A stretch of 64,000 bases of DNA from Chara braunii (GCA_003427395.1 BFEA01000419.1:181991-245990); one strand, 5' to 3'. Shown: positions 36,313-47,200, counted from the stretch's first letter. A program made the numbers and translations. The notes: generated from the letters alone by a model not told the origin.

Positions 36313-36426
36313 TCGGAAGGATTTGAATTAGCACCTCCTGATCGTATTTCTCCCGATGTAAAAGAAAAGATAGGCAATCTTTCTTTTCAGCCTTATAGTC
36401 CTGATCAAAAAAACATCTTAGTTGTA
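36313..36426 (+). pseudogene. petA: Plastid petA fragment (cytochrome f, middle)
   Basis: Plus-strand translation includes [13 protein letters not shown] and [14 protein letters not shown] followed by KNILV, the central part of cytochrome f. It is about 38 codons. It comes from upstream of the other petA piece in the gene but lies in the opposite orientation. Non-functional. Confidence 0.9.
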
Positions 36427-36472
36427 GAAATTAGTAATTATGAATATTTTAGGATTTATAAATAAATTATGT

Positions 36473-36508
36473 ACTCCTGAATATTGGGTTGCTGTAGTGA
36501 AACCAGGT
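36473..36508 (+). pseudogene. rpl16: Plastid rpl16 fragment
   Basis: The translation TPEYWVAVVKPG matches the conserved SPEYWVAVVKPG segment of ribosomal protein L16. It is only 12 codons and sits 46 bases after the petA piece. Confidence 0.7.
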
Positions 36509-36874
36509 CAATAGAAAGAAATTCCATAATATTACAATATATGCACTATAAAATAATAATTAGATATTCATTACTATCTATATAACTATATCCCGCATAA
36601 AATCTTAAAGGCACCATCATTGACAAATGAGCTGGGAAGAAAAAATCAATATACTTTTTTTATTTATATAGATATTTATATTCTATTCACAATTTTCTAT
36701 CTATTAATTCATTGAATTTTCACTAATAATTAATTCAATCAAATAATATCAAAATTAGGACTAAGTTAAAGATAGCATAATAACTTTAGAAATTTAAATT
36801 CATATTTTAGTTCGCAAAATATTTTTTTTGAAAATAATTAATGATTCTTATTAATTCTATTTTGAGAAAATGTA

Positions 36875-36995
36875 TAGATGTTTTTATGAAGAAAATCAGC
36901 ATCATCTAAAAATAATATACAAGGTGATAACTCTTTAGCCATGTCAACAAACAAAGCAAACTTAGGTTCAGCTTTCCTGAGTTTTTTATAGACAA
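36875..36995 (-). pseudogene. AAA+ ATPase fragment, possibly plastid ycf2/ftsH-like
   Basis: Minus-strand translation contains AKELSPCILFLDDADFL, a Walker-B-like segment (hydrophobic run then DD). AAA+ proteins of the FtsH/Ycf2 group carry this within a KE.SPC.. context. Its place among plastid fragments suggests a plastid origin. Which gene it comes from is uncertain. Confidence 0.45.
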
Positions 36996-37005
36996 CAAAA
37001 AACTC

Positions 37006-37092
37006 ATGGCAAAAAAAAGTTTAATTGAGCGAAATAAAAAACGTCAAAGATTGGTAGAAAAGTATTTTAACCTCCGTCAATCCCTTATTTTT
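37006..37092 (+). pseudogene. rps14: Plastid rps14, 5' fragment
   Basis: Begins with an ATG and reads MAKKSLIERNKKRQRLVEKY, the N-terminus of plastid ribosomal protein S14. The match fades after about 29 codons of the usual 100. Truncated. Confidence 0.9.
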
Positions 37093-37191
37093 AAAGTCAA
37101 TAATTTTATATATACAGTAATATTCTTACAATTCCTTAAAGATATAATAAGAAAGGACAAAGACAATCAATAGATAAAAGAGATAGGATAG

Positions 37192-37263
37192 AGATGCCAG
37201 TAAGAAATGAAGGACAATCATTTCGTAAGGGCCACCATTATAAAGCCATTCATCAAGTGAAGC
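37192..37263 (-). pseudogene. psbA: Plastid psbA fragment (photosystem II D1)
   Basis: Minus-strand translation contains [20 protein letters not shown], the invariant D1 stretch in the lumenal loop before the second membrane helix. Exactly 24 codons remain. Confidence 0.92.
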
Positions 37264-37398
37264 TGCTCATATTTTTTCTTATTTTCTTCTTTTATAGTTT
37301 TACACAAAAAAAAAATCAATGTTACTTTTTCTTGCAATTCATTGACATTATAAACAGCTTTTCTTATTGTACCTATATCTATTCTTCATATATGCAAT

Positions 37399-37471
37399 GT
37401 ATCCATGGCTGAGCGGTTAAAGCGCCCAACTCATAATTGGAGAATTCGCAGGTTCGAATCCTGCTGGATGC
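37399..37471 (+). tRNA. trnI-CAU: Plastid-type tRNA-Ile(CAU)
   Basis: A 73-base cloverleaf. The acceptor pairs GTATCCA with TGGATGC (one G-U). It has a D arm GGCTGAGCGGTTAAAGC, anticodon loop CTCATAA with CAT, and T arm CAGGTTCGAATCCTG. It closely resembles plastid trnI-CAU, whose C34 is normally changed to lysidine in the plastid. In the nucleus that enzyme would be absent, so this is probably an inert passenger. If transcribed and unmodified it would read AUG. Confidence 0.9.
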
Positions 37472-37962
37472 ATCAAATCAATCAAATAAGTATCAGGATA
37501 TACTTTTGCTTGTTTTGTAGTTATACTCTTTGTATCTTGTTCGCAGTTTTTCTCAGAATAATTATATTATACTATTAATTAAAAGAAAGTTTTTATTTTA
37601 ATACTAATAAATAAAATAAATAAAACCCTCATTTTATTGAAACTTCAAAAAGGTTTTAATGGAACGTTTTTCTCATTTCAAGGTGAGAGTTTTCAAGACA
37701 TAAAGGATCTCAAAGGATTCATAAAGATCTCCTCACTTAAGGGATTTAACAAACAATTATAATGGGTCCCTATTATCCCTGAGAGTACTAACTAATTTGT
37801 TTTCTTGTAGTACTTTTCTATTTCGTCTTTTTCCATATTCTCTTATCTTATAAAAGTATATATCGAATTTACAGATTGATTCCTTTCAATAAAATATGAA
37901 TATATAAACATTGATACATAAAATATCACTTATATAAAGAAATACAAAGAAGATGATTCATG

Positions 37963-38094
37963 AAATATTATATTGTCCAGACGCATTTCAAGTAATTGCA
38001 AAAGTACTTGGCCTGTTGGGCCTTTAGCATTTCTGGCGATAGTTACATACTTAAGTAGTTGACGTTCTGTAAGTCCATAATAAAAACGTAACTC
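37963..38094 (-). pseudogene. rps4: Plastid rps4 fragment
   Basis: Minus-strand translation contains [16 protein letters not shown] and [17 protein letters not shown], the core of plastid ribosomal protein S4 just before the S4 RNA-binding domain. It covers about 44 of roughly 200 codons and is truncated at both ends. Confidence 0.93.
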
Positions 38095-40859
38095 CATTGC
38101 TGCTTTGTTCATTTGTTGTGTACGCTAAAGACTAAGTGTGGATACTCATTCGCGTGCATGACTTTGGTTGTGAGTGTCTATGGATGTTGAATGCTCCGAT
38201 GTCATAGAGTTAATGAATGTATGAGAATTGAAGGTGTGTGGTGTCTTCGTGTTGTGACGCACCTGAGTGTGCATCTGGGGCATGGGGTGTTGGATGTCTA
38301 CCTGATGGCATGAGTATGTTGATGTCCTCTTCCCCCTTCCGACTAATTGCCAATCCCCACACTTAGAGCGTGTGCGAGATCATTGTCGCTCATTTTTTCC
38401 TCTCCCTTGGTTGTGCAGGCGCCACGTGTCAACTTCTCCGCTCACCCGACAGTTGTGCAGGTGACCAGGAACATCGGGTGACTGGGTTATTTGTTCCATC
38501 CGATCTCTCTGTCATCGGTCATCGTCATTTTGTCCAAGTGACATTTTTGTTGGGGTCAACACACTTAGCAGCTTACGTTTCTCTAGTGGGATTCGGTGCA
38601 ATGGGACGAGTAGAGGCTTGTATGGAGTCAAGATTTGCCACTTTGAACATGAGCGTGGGCAATTGCCCGTGCCTGAACCTCACATCGATCCGCCATAGCG
38701 ACCTCCCTCCCTTTCCGATCACAGATGAGAATGGCCTTTACCGTGACGGGGACGTAAGGAGGATGCTATGGCGGAACGATTGGGTTCACCTATATAACCC
38801 GTCAAAGGCATGCCACATAGGGGGACCAGGGTTCGTTTTGATAGATCAGTTTGATCCCACGTCGCTGATTTTGCCATATACTGACCCGATTGTGCTCCAC
38901 TGCTCCGCAATGCATGCCACGTGGAAACCTCAGTTTAACTCTATGTGGTGCCGGCTAGGAAACTCGTGTTCTTGGCGAAGGTTGGTGCTGGAGTATGGAG
39001 GGTCCGTACAATTCCTAGATCTGTCCCAAACAAGGGGGCTCTTCCAATGTACTTCCCGACCCGGGTTCCTCCTCTCCCACCCTCGCTAGATGATGAGGGA
39101 TCGAGCCGATCGGATGGGCTCTGCGGACTTGACTCGGATGCCTAGGGTGTCCCCTGTCTCCTTGGCCCCCATGAAAAGGGCCGTGTGAACCTAACGAAAG
39201 AATCAGCGGTAAATTCGTTGTCTTGTTGTATAGTCCTGGCAATTATATCCGACGTCATATGAGTTTCCCTGCCCTTCTGTGCTTATCAAAATTTGGGTGT
39301 TGTTGTCCTTAGTTGGCTAGAGCTTCTGAAACGACCCTCAGGACTGAGGCGAGAACCCCAGTTTCACCCTGGCAGTTCAACCCCCGCCCAAAAATCTCGG
39401 CCATGCCCCAATTACTCTGATCGGTGTCCCCACTGGTACGGACACTACGCAGGGTGTGAGGTTGCGTATCACAAGTATCCATTCCTGAGTCGAAGGAATG
39501 TTCCCATTAGTGAGGGTCTTCCACCTCTCTTTCCACCACTCCTAAATGTGGTGTGCATTTGGACAATAGAGCCATACGTGGGATGTGGTTTCTCAACCCC
39601 ACTGACATAGTTTGCACTGCTATGAAATCTCCACCGCCTTTGCAATCAACCACGATGCGGATGGGGTAACCAATAGGTGTTTGGAGCCACATTGAACTCT
39701 TGGAGCTCAAATCCCTGTTCCTTAGAGTCTTTCAGTCGCTATAACAATCGCTTNTTTTNTTGACCCTTGATTTTTTTTTTTTTTTTTTTTTTTTGAAGGT
39801 CCCTTCACAAGGCCGCTATCCCAGTGGCGGTAAGAGAACCATTGGGATTGAAGCTTTGCCTGGTGGGCCGCTCCATTTATTGGTGGGGAGCATCACGTGC
39901 TGGAAACCAGGTCTAGTGTCCCTTTACTACATCAAAACCATATGTAACAGCATTTTAAGAACACTAGGGACCCTGCCAGCATTGATTGCCCTGTGTTACA
40001 GGGGATTTATTGTGCAGGGTGTATTTCCTTAAGAGAAGCTCTGTCGTCGGAAGCCTGGGAAGAAAGAATCAAAATGCCATCTTGGATCCGGGGGGCACCG
40101 GGTCTCATGGTTGTCTTCCCACCTCTAATCTACAAAAATTGACTGTAGTTGTAAAGTCAGTGCCAGAAAAATGCTTAGGAGCAGCCGAAGGGCAGCTGTG
40201 ATGAAAAACATGTAAATATAGATGATCAGACCCCGTCTCCCAGACGTTCCTCTAGGGTCAGCGGATGGGGGGGGGGGAGGGATCAGTGAATTCCTGAGCA
40301 GGTCATAACGGTTCCCTGGGGTCCACCCTTATCTATTCGTGGAATTGCAGCGCATAATCCCTTTCCACCTCTACCCTTTGCACTTCTTGTTGCCCCATCC
40401 CCACTTCCGTAATCTGCTCCGGTTGATGTTCCTGCTGCCTGGTCTGACTCTGATCCAGCCTGTCGCATGTCTGACTCACATTTGCCACCCAACCCTCTTT
40501 TCTCCCCCCCAGCCATTCCTTACAGTCATTCCTTACAGTCCCGAGGTTATTTTTTCAAACCCTGAATTTCACTGCTCTCCGAGTTTTGCTGAGCCGGGTC
40601 CCACTCCATTTTTTTTTTTTTTTTAATAAAAAAAAGTGGTCCGATGGACCACGGATCAGATATTAAACTGATCAGAACAGGAACAAAAAAGTTAAAAAAG
40701 AAAGAAGAAAAGTTGCGGCCGTGAAACTCACAAAACAAGGAAAAGAAAACAAAAGTGAGACTCGCGTTGTGATTGCAGTTGTGCACATTCTTGGAAGTGG
40801 TGGTGTGAGTGTGCCCTCAGTGACGGCATCTTAGCCCCATGACCAGATTGTAAGGCTCC
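38095..40859. other. Unassigned region with one long open frame
   Basis: The longest frame free of recognised repeats runs from 38370 to 39089 (plus, 239 codons from a GTG; the first in-frame ATG is near 38600). It has no motif I recognise, so it is not called as a gene. Bases 39754 and 39759 are single Ns next to a T run (39769-39794), probably an assembly ambiguity. Bases 40605-40635 are a T/A run. Nothing else identified. Confidence 0.4.
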
Positions 40860-41220
40860 ATAAACGAAAAACAAAAAAACAAATGGAAACAGGGATTCTG
40901 CTGTGAAAATGGTTGGATACATGATTCCTCTAAGCACCATAGTGATCACCGTTACAATCCTCTAAGGACGAAAAACAAAAAAACAAATGGAAACAGGGAT
41001 TCTGCTGTGAAAATGGCTGGATACATGTTCCTCTAAGCGCCATAGTGATCACCATTACAATCCTCTAAGGAAACACAGCTTGAGCAAATCGCAGATTCCG
41101 CTGTCAGATTCCAGAAAGAGAGTGAGGGGAAAAAAAATGGGAACACCGATTCGGCCCTGAAAATGGCTGGATACATTTCTGTAAGTGCCAGTGTGATGAG
41201 GCTTACAATCCTCTGAGGAA
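40860..41220 (+). repeat. Three diverged tandem units of ~105-140 bp
   Basis: Units beginning near 40865, 40975 and 41120 share AAA.GGAACA, GAAAATGG.TGGATACAT and the CTTACAATCCTCT.AGGA block. Non-coding. Confidence 0.85.
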
Positions 41221-41334
41221 ACACACAAAGAGACTCACCTCATTACTATGGTTTCCCGCCTTCGACTGTCACACAGACTAGTAAACTATACTATTCGATG
41301 GCATGTGGGGCGAGGCCACGAGCTTAGGCAACCC

Positions 41335-43754
41335 TGTGACGCCCAACCTCACGCCCGGCGCAACTTCCTTATCGCAGTGGGATGTGGGCCTGGAAGTGCG
41401 AAAAGGGGTGTGCCAAGGATTTTTGGGAAAGTGGGGGTGGAGTCTCAGGTCGGAACTGAGATCTCCTGTGGCAAGGATTCAGGGGCATAGATGCAATAGG
41501 ACTAAGGGGGGGGTTACTTTCGGTCTGATGGCGGTCGATGTCGTGCAGCTTAAGGCAGACGGCATGCGCAGTGCATCAGAGGCCGTCTGTTTTGGTGACG
41601 GCGGTTCGGAAAGGCTCGTGAGGGTTGCGGCTCTTAGAAGTCGGATCTTCGGGGGCAGACACGTGGCATCTGTCACCTCGTCTTATAGTTACACTTCGTA
41701 GTCCCCGGGGTTCGGTGGTGGCTGCATCGTCTGAAATTTTGCACGGCGTGCGGGGCCAATACGGGGCGATGGAATTCCACGGTACCACAGTGAGCTGGTG
41801 ATATGGGAGGAGAAGACGGAAGGGAGGGAAGTTGGTAGTGATAACGAGAAAGCCGGGTGATATGAAGTATTGCGTGTTAAACATAGTTGGGTAATCGGGG
41901 CACCTCGGGTCGCTGGTTACGGCGCAGCGAAACTCCCTGGGGCACAATCGGTTCTCGGTTAGGCATGGAAATTCCGGATGTCTCTGCCTGAGTTCTTCTC
42001 TTACCCAATGATCGAAGTACTCTGGGTCCCATGAGTCCGATATCTTGTCATTACAGTGTAGTGGAAGTCTTTCACATGTATCTAACTAGCAAGGGAATTT
42101 CTCAATGCGATATCGAAAATTCCTATCCGTTTAGGTGCGTGAAGGAAGGAAAATTCCAGCCTATCCGATACCGGAGGTGTCAGATTCGTCAATGGTCGTG
42201 AATCGGCGAGCGTGGATACGTGTAGGCTGCGCAGATCATATCGCGCTTACACGTATCCCCGCGAGGTATTTGCTTGTTTCAGGAAAAATGGGAGTCTAAT
42301 TCCTTATGCAAAATCGCCACATGTCATGGACAACTACCCAATCATCTAATCACTCAGTGATCCGCGAGCAATCATTCTCGAGCATGCAAGGTGTCGTTAC
42401 ACATCAGACATCGCAACAACATCAGAACTCGTATTCTGCTAACAGCGTATCAAAATGGCAAACAATGATCATGGCCAGACACGAGAAACGACAATCATGT
42501 CATTCATTCATCCATTCATTCGGCAAAACACACAAGAGTTGAGATCAAGATCAATCGCAAAACAAGTGTAGGCTGAAACCGAGACAAGGATTCCGAAAAC
42601 AAAAGAAAACGGACGAGTCGCCCTGAGCCGAGATCAAAATTTATATACAAAAGTAAAGAGGGAGACAAGACAAAGAAAATAAAAAATCCACGTCCATGAA
42701 CCTCAGCTCTCTCTTTCTCTCTCTCTCTCCGATGCGGACAGTCCGTCGTCACGCACCAACCCACGAACTCGTCACCCTGCTTAGTCGTCCTGCACCCGTC
42801 AGGTTCGCCCGCGTGCTACAGTCCGTCATAGCCCCACGCGTCAACCCCGCGCATTCGGCACCAGCTCGTCGGGTCGCCCGACTCCCACTTCAACTCACCT
42901 CTAACTTCGCTCGTGAGCCAACCCTCACTAATCGCGCTACCCGGAGCTTCCAACCACTGGTTAAGAGAGCTATCTAATCGCGCAGCCGGAATTTATAAAG
43001 TGCATGCATGCGCGAAGAACACGGAATTGCAAGGACTTGGAAAGGAGATTAGGAGAGGGAGCGCCTACGTTCTGCATGGCCAAACCGCGGCGTGGGGGAC
43101 GTAGCCACTCTCCATGCATCGATCCGAGCATGCAGGCCGCAAGCTAACTAGGCACAGCAAAAGGGAAAGAGAGAGCGGGAAAGACGAAGCTCAAGAAGAA
43201 AGATACAGTTACAATGGCGCCCGCCCAAAATTACAGTTACTTGCAAGATTAAGGGTGCCGATTAATCAGAGCTCCGTTGCAGCCGCAAAAAGAAGCGCGC
43301 AAGCAGAAGGCGTTGCTCGGCAAAAGAAATTCTTAAATTCCTAAATTCCTAGCTAATGCACAAAGAAGCACGAATTCCGAAAAGAAAATCCGAAGTTCCG
43401 AGAGCCGTCAAGGGTTCGACAGGATTCGAAAAGAAATTCAAAAAGAGAGCAAAACTTCCCGCGCGACCTCCGCGCCTAAAATCCGACAACAGAACAAGAA
43501 GGAAGCGACGTCAAACATTATTATTCGCGCCTTTATCGGCGCGACAGCCACTCAATCGCCCATCTCGGGACTTGTCCGGCCCTGAACCCAGCCATCCGAA
43601 AAGAAGCGACGAAAAAGAAAAGATGAAGAAGCGAGGACACCGATGCAATTTCCCTTCGATCCCAATCTCTCGTAATTGGCCCAACCTTCCCATCTTAGGA
43701 CCCCTCATTGCCATCGCGCAGAAAATCGCAAGGAGCAGAAATTGGTTCGTCACA
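41335..43754 (-). repeat. 3' LTR of the gypsy element
   Basis: Aligns end to end with 53224-55671. It starts with TGTGAC at 41335 and ends with GTCACA at 43754 on the plus strand. On the minus strand the inner edge is preceded by a purine-rich AAGCAAGGGGAGC about 20 bases away, a candidate polypurine tract that is not adjacent to the LTR. Plus-strand open frames in this interval are antisense to the element and also occur in the other LTR; none resembles a protein. Confidence 0.95.
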
Positions 43755-43967
43755 TATCCAATCTTAAGCAAGCTCCCCTTGCTTGAATCATGACACGTGT
43801 CGATCTCTCTAATCGATCAATGCGCGGAGCCTTCTTTGTTGCCACTTACTGTTCGATAAGACTGTGGACGTCATCCAGGGTGGCACACATCCTACGATTT
43901 CCTTAGGATGGGCTCTCTTCAGTCCAAGGAGGGGATCGTGCGTGCCATCGTCGTGGCACGTGCCAAT
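43755..43967 (-). other. Element 3' internal segment between nested hAT and 3' LTR
   Basis: Non-coding element sequence. It ends in the 8-bp direct repeat GTGCCAAT (43960-43967), the left target duplication of the nested transposon. Confidence 0.7.
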
Positions 43968-45337
43968 CAGAGGTGGCAACTGGGTAACCGTTACCCGTAC
44001 CCGACCGTACCCAACTGTAACCGGCTGGTTATGGCAGGTACGGGTACCCTTCTGGAGGGGGGCATTGGTATGGGCAGGCATAAATTTTATTCGTGGATTT
44101 TGGGGCAGGCACGGTTGCACTGCTGGAGATCACGGGCAGGCATGGGCGGGTACTGGTGGTGAAAAGGGAAAAAGTTCAAAAAACGCAGGTATGGGCGGCC
44201 AAGACAAAAAAAAGCATGGGTACAACCGTTATAGGGTGGTGAAAAAAAAAATCAGATGGGTATGGGCGGGTAAGCAATTTTGTCGGGTAACCGTACGTAA
44301 TATCCACCTNNNNNNNNNNNNNNNNNNNNNNNNNNNNNNNNNNNNNNNNNNNNNNNNNNNNNNNNNNNNNNNNNNNNNNNNNNNNNNNNNNNNNNNNNNN
44401 NNNNNNNNNNNNNNNNNNNNNNNNNNNNNNNNNNNNNNNNNNNNNNNNNNNNNNNNNNNNNNNNNNNNNNNNNNNNNNNNNNNNNNNNNNNNNNNNNNNN
44501 NNNNNNNNNNNNNNNNNNNNNNNNNNNNNNNNNNNNNNNNNNNNNNNNNNNNNNNNNNNNNNNNNNNNNNNNNNNNNNNNNNNNNNNNNNNNNNNNNNNN
44601 NNNNNNNNNNNNNNNNNNNNNNNNNNNNNNNNNNNNNNNNNNNNNNNNNNNNNNNNNNNNNNNNNNNNNNNNNNNNNNNNNNNNNNNNNNNNNNNNNNNN
44701 NNNNNNNNNNNNNNNNNNNNNNNNNNNNNNNNNNNNNNNNNNNNNNNNNNNNNNNNNNNNNNNNNNNNNNNNNNNNNNNNNNNNNNNNNNNNNNNNNNNN
44801 NNNNNNNNNNNNNNNNNNNNNNNNNNNNNNNNNNNNNNNNNNNNNNNNNNNNNNNNNNNNNNNNNNNNNNNNNNNNNNNNNNNNNNNNNNNNNNNNNNNN
44901 NAGGGGTGGCGGTTAGGGGCAGTTGGGGACATTTAGTGGCAGTTAGGGGCGGTTGGGGACAGTTAGGGTTGGTTAGAGGAGGGTGGGTCACAAGTGTGGA
45001 TGGTTATGAGTGGGTGCATACAATTGTGGGTGGATACGGGTGGGTAGGATTGAAAAAACAAAATGGTTGGGTACGGTACAGGTGGTTAACAAAAGGTTTG
45101 GGTGTAGGTGGCCGTGGGTAGTTTTAAAACAGAAAGTCCATGGGCAGTTATGGGGAGTTACAGTCTGAAGGGGTCCAGGCAGGGCAGGTACTGGTACACT
45201 TTTTTCTTTTTTGAGTAGGTAAGGATGGGTAAAGGTCCGATAGGCCATCTATACAGTGGGTATGGGTGGTTAGTTTTCAAAGAGGGTATGGGTAGGTAAG
45301 GTACAGGTATTCCAAAAAATCCCAGTTGCCACCTCTG
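43968..45337. mobile_element. Nested hAT-type non-autonomous DNA transposon
   Basis: Perfect 17-bp terminal inverted repeats: CAGAGGTGGCAACTGGG at 43968-43984 and its reverse complement at 45321-45337. A perfect 8-bp target duplication GTGCCAAT lies outside (43960-43967 and 45338-45345). The 8-bp duplication and CAG..GTGGCAAC ends are characteristic of the hAT superfamily. The visible interior is packed with GGGTA/GGGTAACC and GGTTAGGGGC motifs, as expected for subterminal transposase-binding repeats. No transposase is visible, although 592 bases are unsequenced. It inserted after the retrotransposon. Confidence 0.93.
44310..44901. other. Assembly gap (592 Ns)
   Basis: Unsequenced bases in the middle of the nested hAT element, probably because of its repetitive interior. 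Open frames spanning the gap are artefacts. Confidence 1.
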
Positions 45338-45448
45338 GTGCCAATCAACCGTACATCAATGACCTAAGGGAAGGGGAAAGGGAAGACGATACATGGGGGC
45401 ATGGCGAGGGGGTGGGTTAGTCGGGATTGGGGCGAGGAGTGTTCCATC

Positions 45449-47200
45449 CTACAGGTTTCCCGGGAATGGTAATCTAATTACCGATGGGGGAGGCGGTGGA
45501 GGATGCTGGGGAAGAGGAGGCATGAAGCGATTGATTGCCGGAGATTCGAAAGCGGGAAGGGAGGTGGAATGGATGGAGCATTGGATACAGGGGAAACGAG
45601 GTTCCTCGCAACGGTGGAGGAGAGAGGCAATATAGTCGGGGTAGATAGTGGAGAGAGTGCAGCGAAGAGCAATGCGAAAATTCTCGTAGTTTTCGCAGGC
45701 GGGGATCGTTCCTGATAGAATACAATATATTTCTATATGGTTATATTCCCGCCAATCTGCGCTAAACAAGAGAACATGGAGAATAAAAGAATTTACTACA
45801 GAGCGGGTGGTAACATGCGGAAAGACAGTGACTAGGAGGCGGGTAGCATAAAGGTGGTGGAAGAGGTCGGGAGGAAAGGGGCACCATCCAACGGGGAACG
45901 GGGGTCTACCAGGGAGTCGGGTGAGCATCGGGAAGTCAAGGGGACGGTGAGAGAACAAACAGGGACGAAGCCCGATCGCCCTCATGCTGACGTAGGCGAA
46001 GGGCAGGTGGGGCAGAGGAACCAGACGAAGTCGGCGATTCGCTCCTTCGGCGACGTCTTCCCGATCCCTCCGCTGCGGCTCCATCGTTTCCTTCGTCTTC
46101 CTTCGGGGGCTCTGGATCGAGCTACGGATTTCCCAACGATAGATCCGGCGGGGACCTTTCCTCTACTGGCCGTTTTCCCTCTGCCTTTTCTAACTGTTTT
46201 CGTGCTCCTGCCTCTTCTTCTTTCCTACTTCGCTCGGGCTGCTGACTCGGCCCACCTGCTGCCTCTTCTTCTCCTGCTGGCTCCTCTCCTTCCTTGTCCT
46301 CTTCTTTTTCCTGAATGTAATCAGGATCATCACTATCTTCGCTCGATTCTTCTTCTTCTTCTTCTTCTTCGCCTTCTTCCTCGCCTTCTTCCTCGCCTTC
46401 TTGTTCCTCTTGCCGCGCGTTTCCTTGCCGGATGACGGGGTCCCACACTGTGAGATCGGTGACGTCGATCTCAAGAAAAAGAGCCTGGGACGGATAGACA
46501 CAGTTGTTGGCGTCCAGCTGAGTACACGTGGACCATAGCAGGCGTGGCTCGAGTGTTCGGGAAAGCACGCGGATGCCCGGCTGATTGTCACACCGCGATA
46601 AGATATCCAGGGGCAGGTCGTCCACTAGCTGCGCCAGAAATACCAGCAGTTCACTCATAATTAGAGCGAGATTTCCGTCATCCACCTTTCCAAAGGCCAA
46701 AGAGAGAAAGGCTGCGGCGACTCATCGGGGCGGCGCAAAGGGACGAAGTTTAGGTAACACGATCAGCGGTGAATCGTTGGAAGAGCGAAGCTACAGATCG
46801 ATGTCGTGCGAGGGCAGGCCGTATCCCCGCGTCAAGCAAGGAGTGTTGTCCACACAGTATGAATCTCTTCACCCCACGAGCACAAGGTCCGGAGGATGTC
46901 GGGATGGATCGTCGATAGCACCGTCGTAATATCCCCGATGAAGACGACGATGACCGTGATGTGACTGATGCCAAGAGGGGACAGACACTGGAAGGCCGAA
47001 ATCTCGGCCAGAACACGCGTTGTTGACGCTTGCGAAAACTGGAATTCCGCCGCTGTGTGGATTGCCGCCGTGCTGAAGAAAGCTGCAAACTGAAGAAGAT
47101 CGGCACTGAGGCGTGGCCGTTGTACTTACCGGATGGTACTGATCTGCCCTCTCGGGGTTAGCAGATGCGCACTGATCACCTGCTCCGCTGAAAAGCTCAT
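45449..47200 (-). pseudogene. Post-integrase accessory ORF (acidic protein), broken
   Basis: The ATG at 47200-47198 overlaps the integrase stop codon as ATGA, with G at -3. The frame begins MSFSAEQVISAHLL and hits TAA after 24 codons. Open pieces continue in the same direction: a hydrophobic S/T/A/L-rich part (about 47100-46850), then 46700-46122 with an ordered N-terminal part and a Glu-rich run (about 46405-46340) leading into K/E/R-rich sequence. A Pro-rich tail lies at 46084-45449, ending near a run of six prolines. The frame after the stop at 46122 stays open and charged, which suggests decay of one ORF of roughly 580 codons. No known domain; not an envelope-like protein (no signal peptide or clear membrane anchor). 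The function is unknown. Confidence 0.55.

Larger units (their letters stand above)
35605..38094. mobile_element. Rearranged nuclear plastid DNA insertion (NUPT mosaic)
   Basis: AT content rises sharply at about 35585 and falls after about 38110. Inside are at least eight plastid-gene fragments and one intact plastid-type tRNA. They lie in an order and orientation that cannot come from one contiguous plastid segment: petA pieces point in opposite directions, and 23S, rpl16, rps14, psbA, trnI and rps4 pieces lie within 2.5 kb. Each coding fragment is only 36-132 bases long and stops abruptly. Either many small fragments were joined at one repair event, or an insertion was later shuffled. Bases 35691-36212, 36509-36874, 37093-37191 and 37472-37962 are AT-rich and unassigned. 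Confidence 0.85.

Noticed and set aside
43864-44991. Long frames of 226-350 codons
   Set aside because: Most residues are undefined because they cross the 592-N gap; they also overlap the hAT ends.
45449-47200. Envelope-like gene downstream of pol
   Set aside because: No signal peptide, clear membrane anchor or cysteine pattern; the acidic and Pro-rich composition argues against it.
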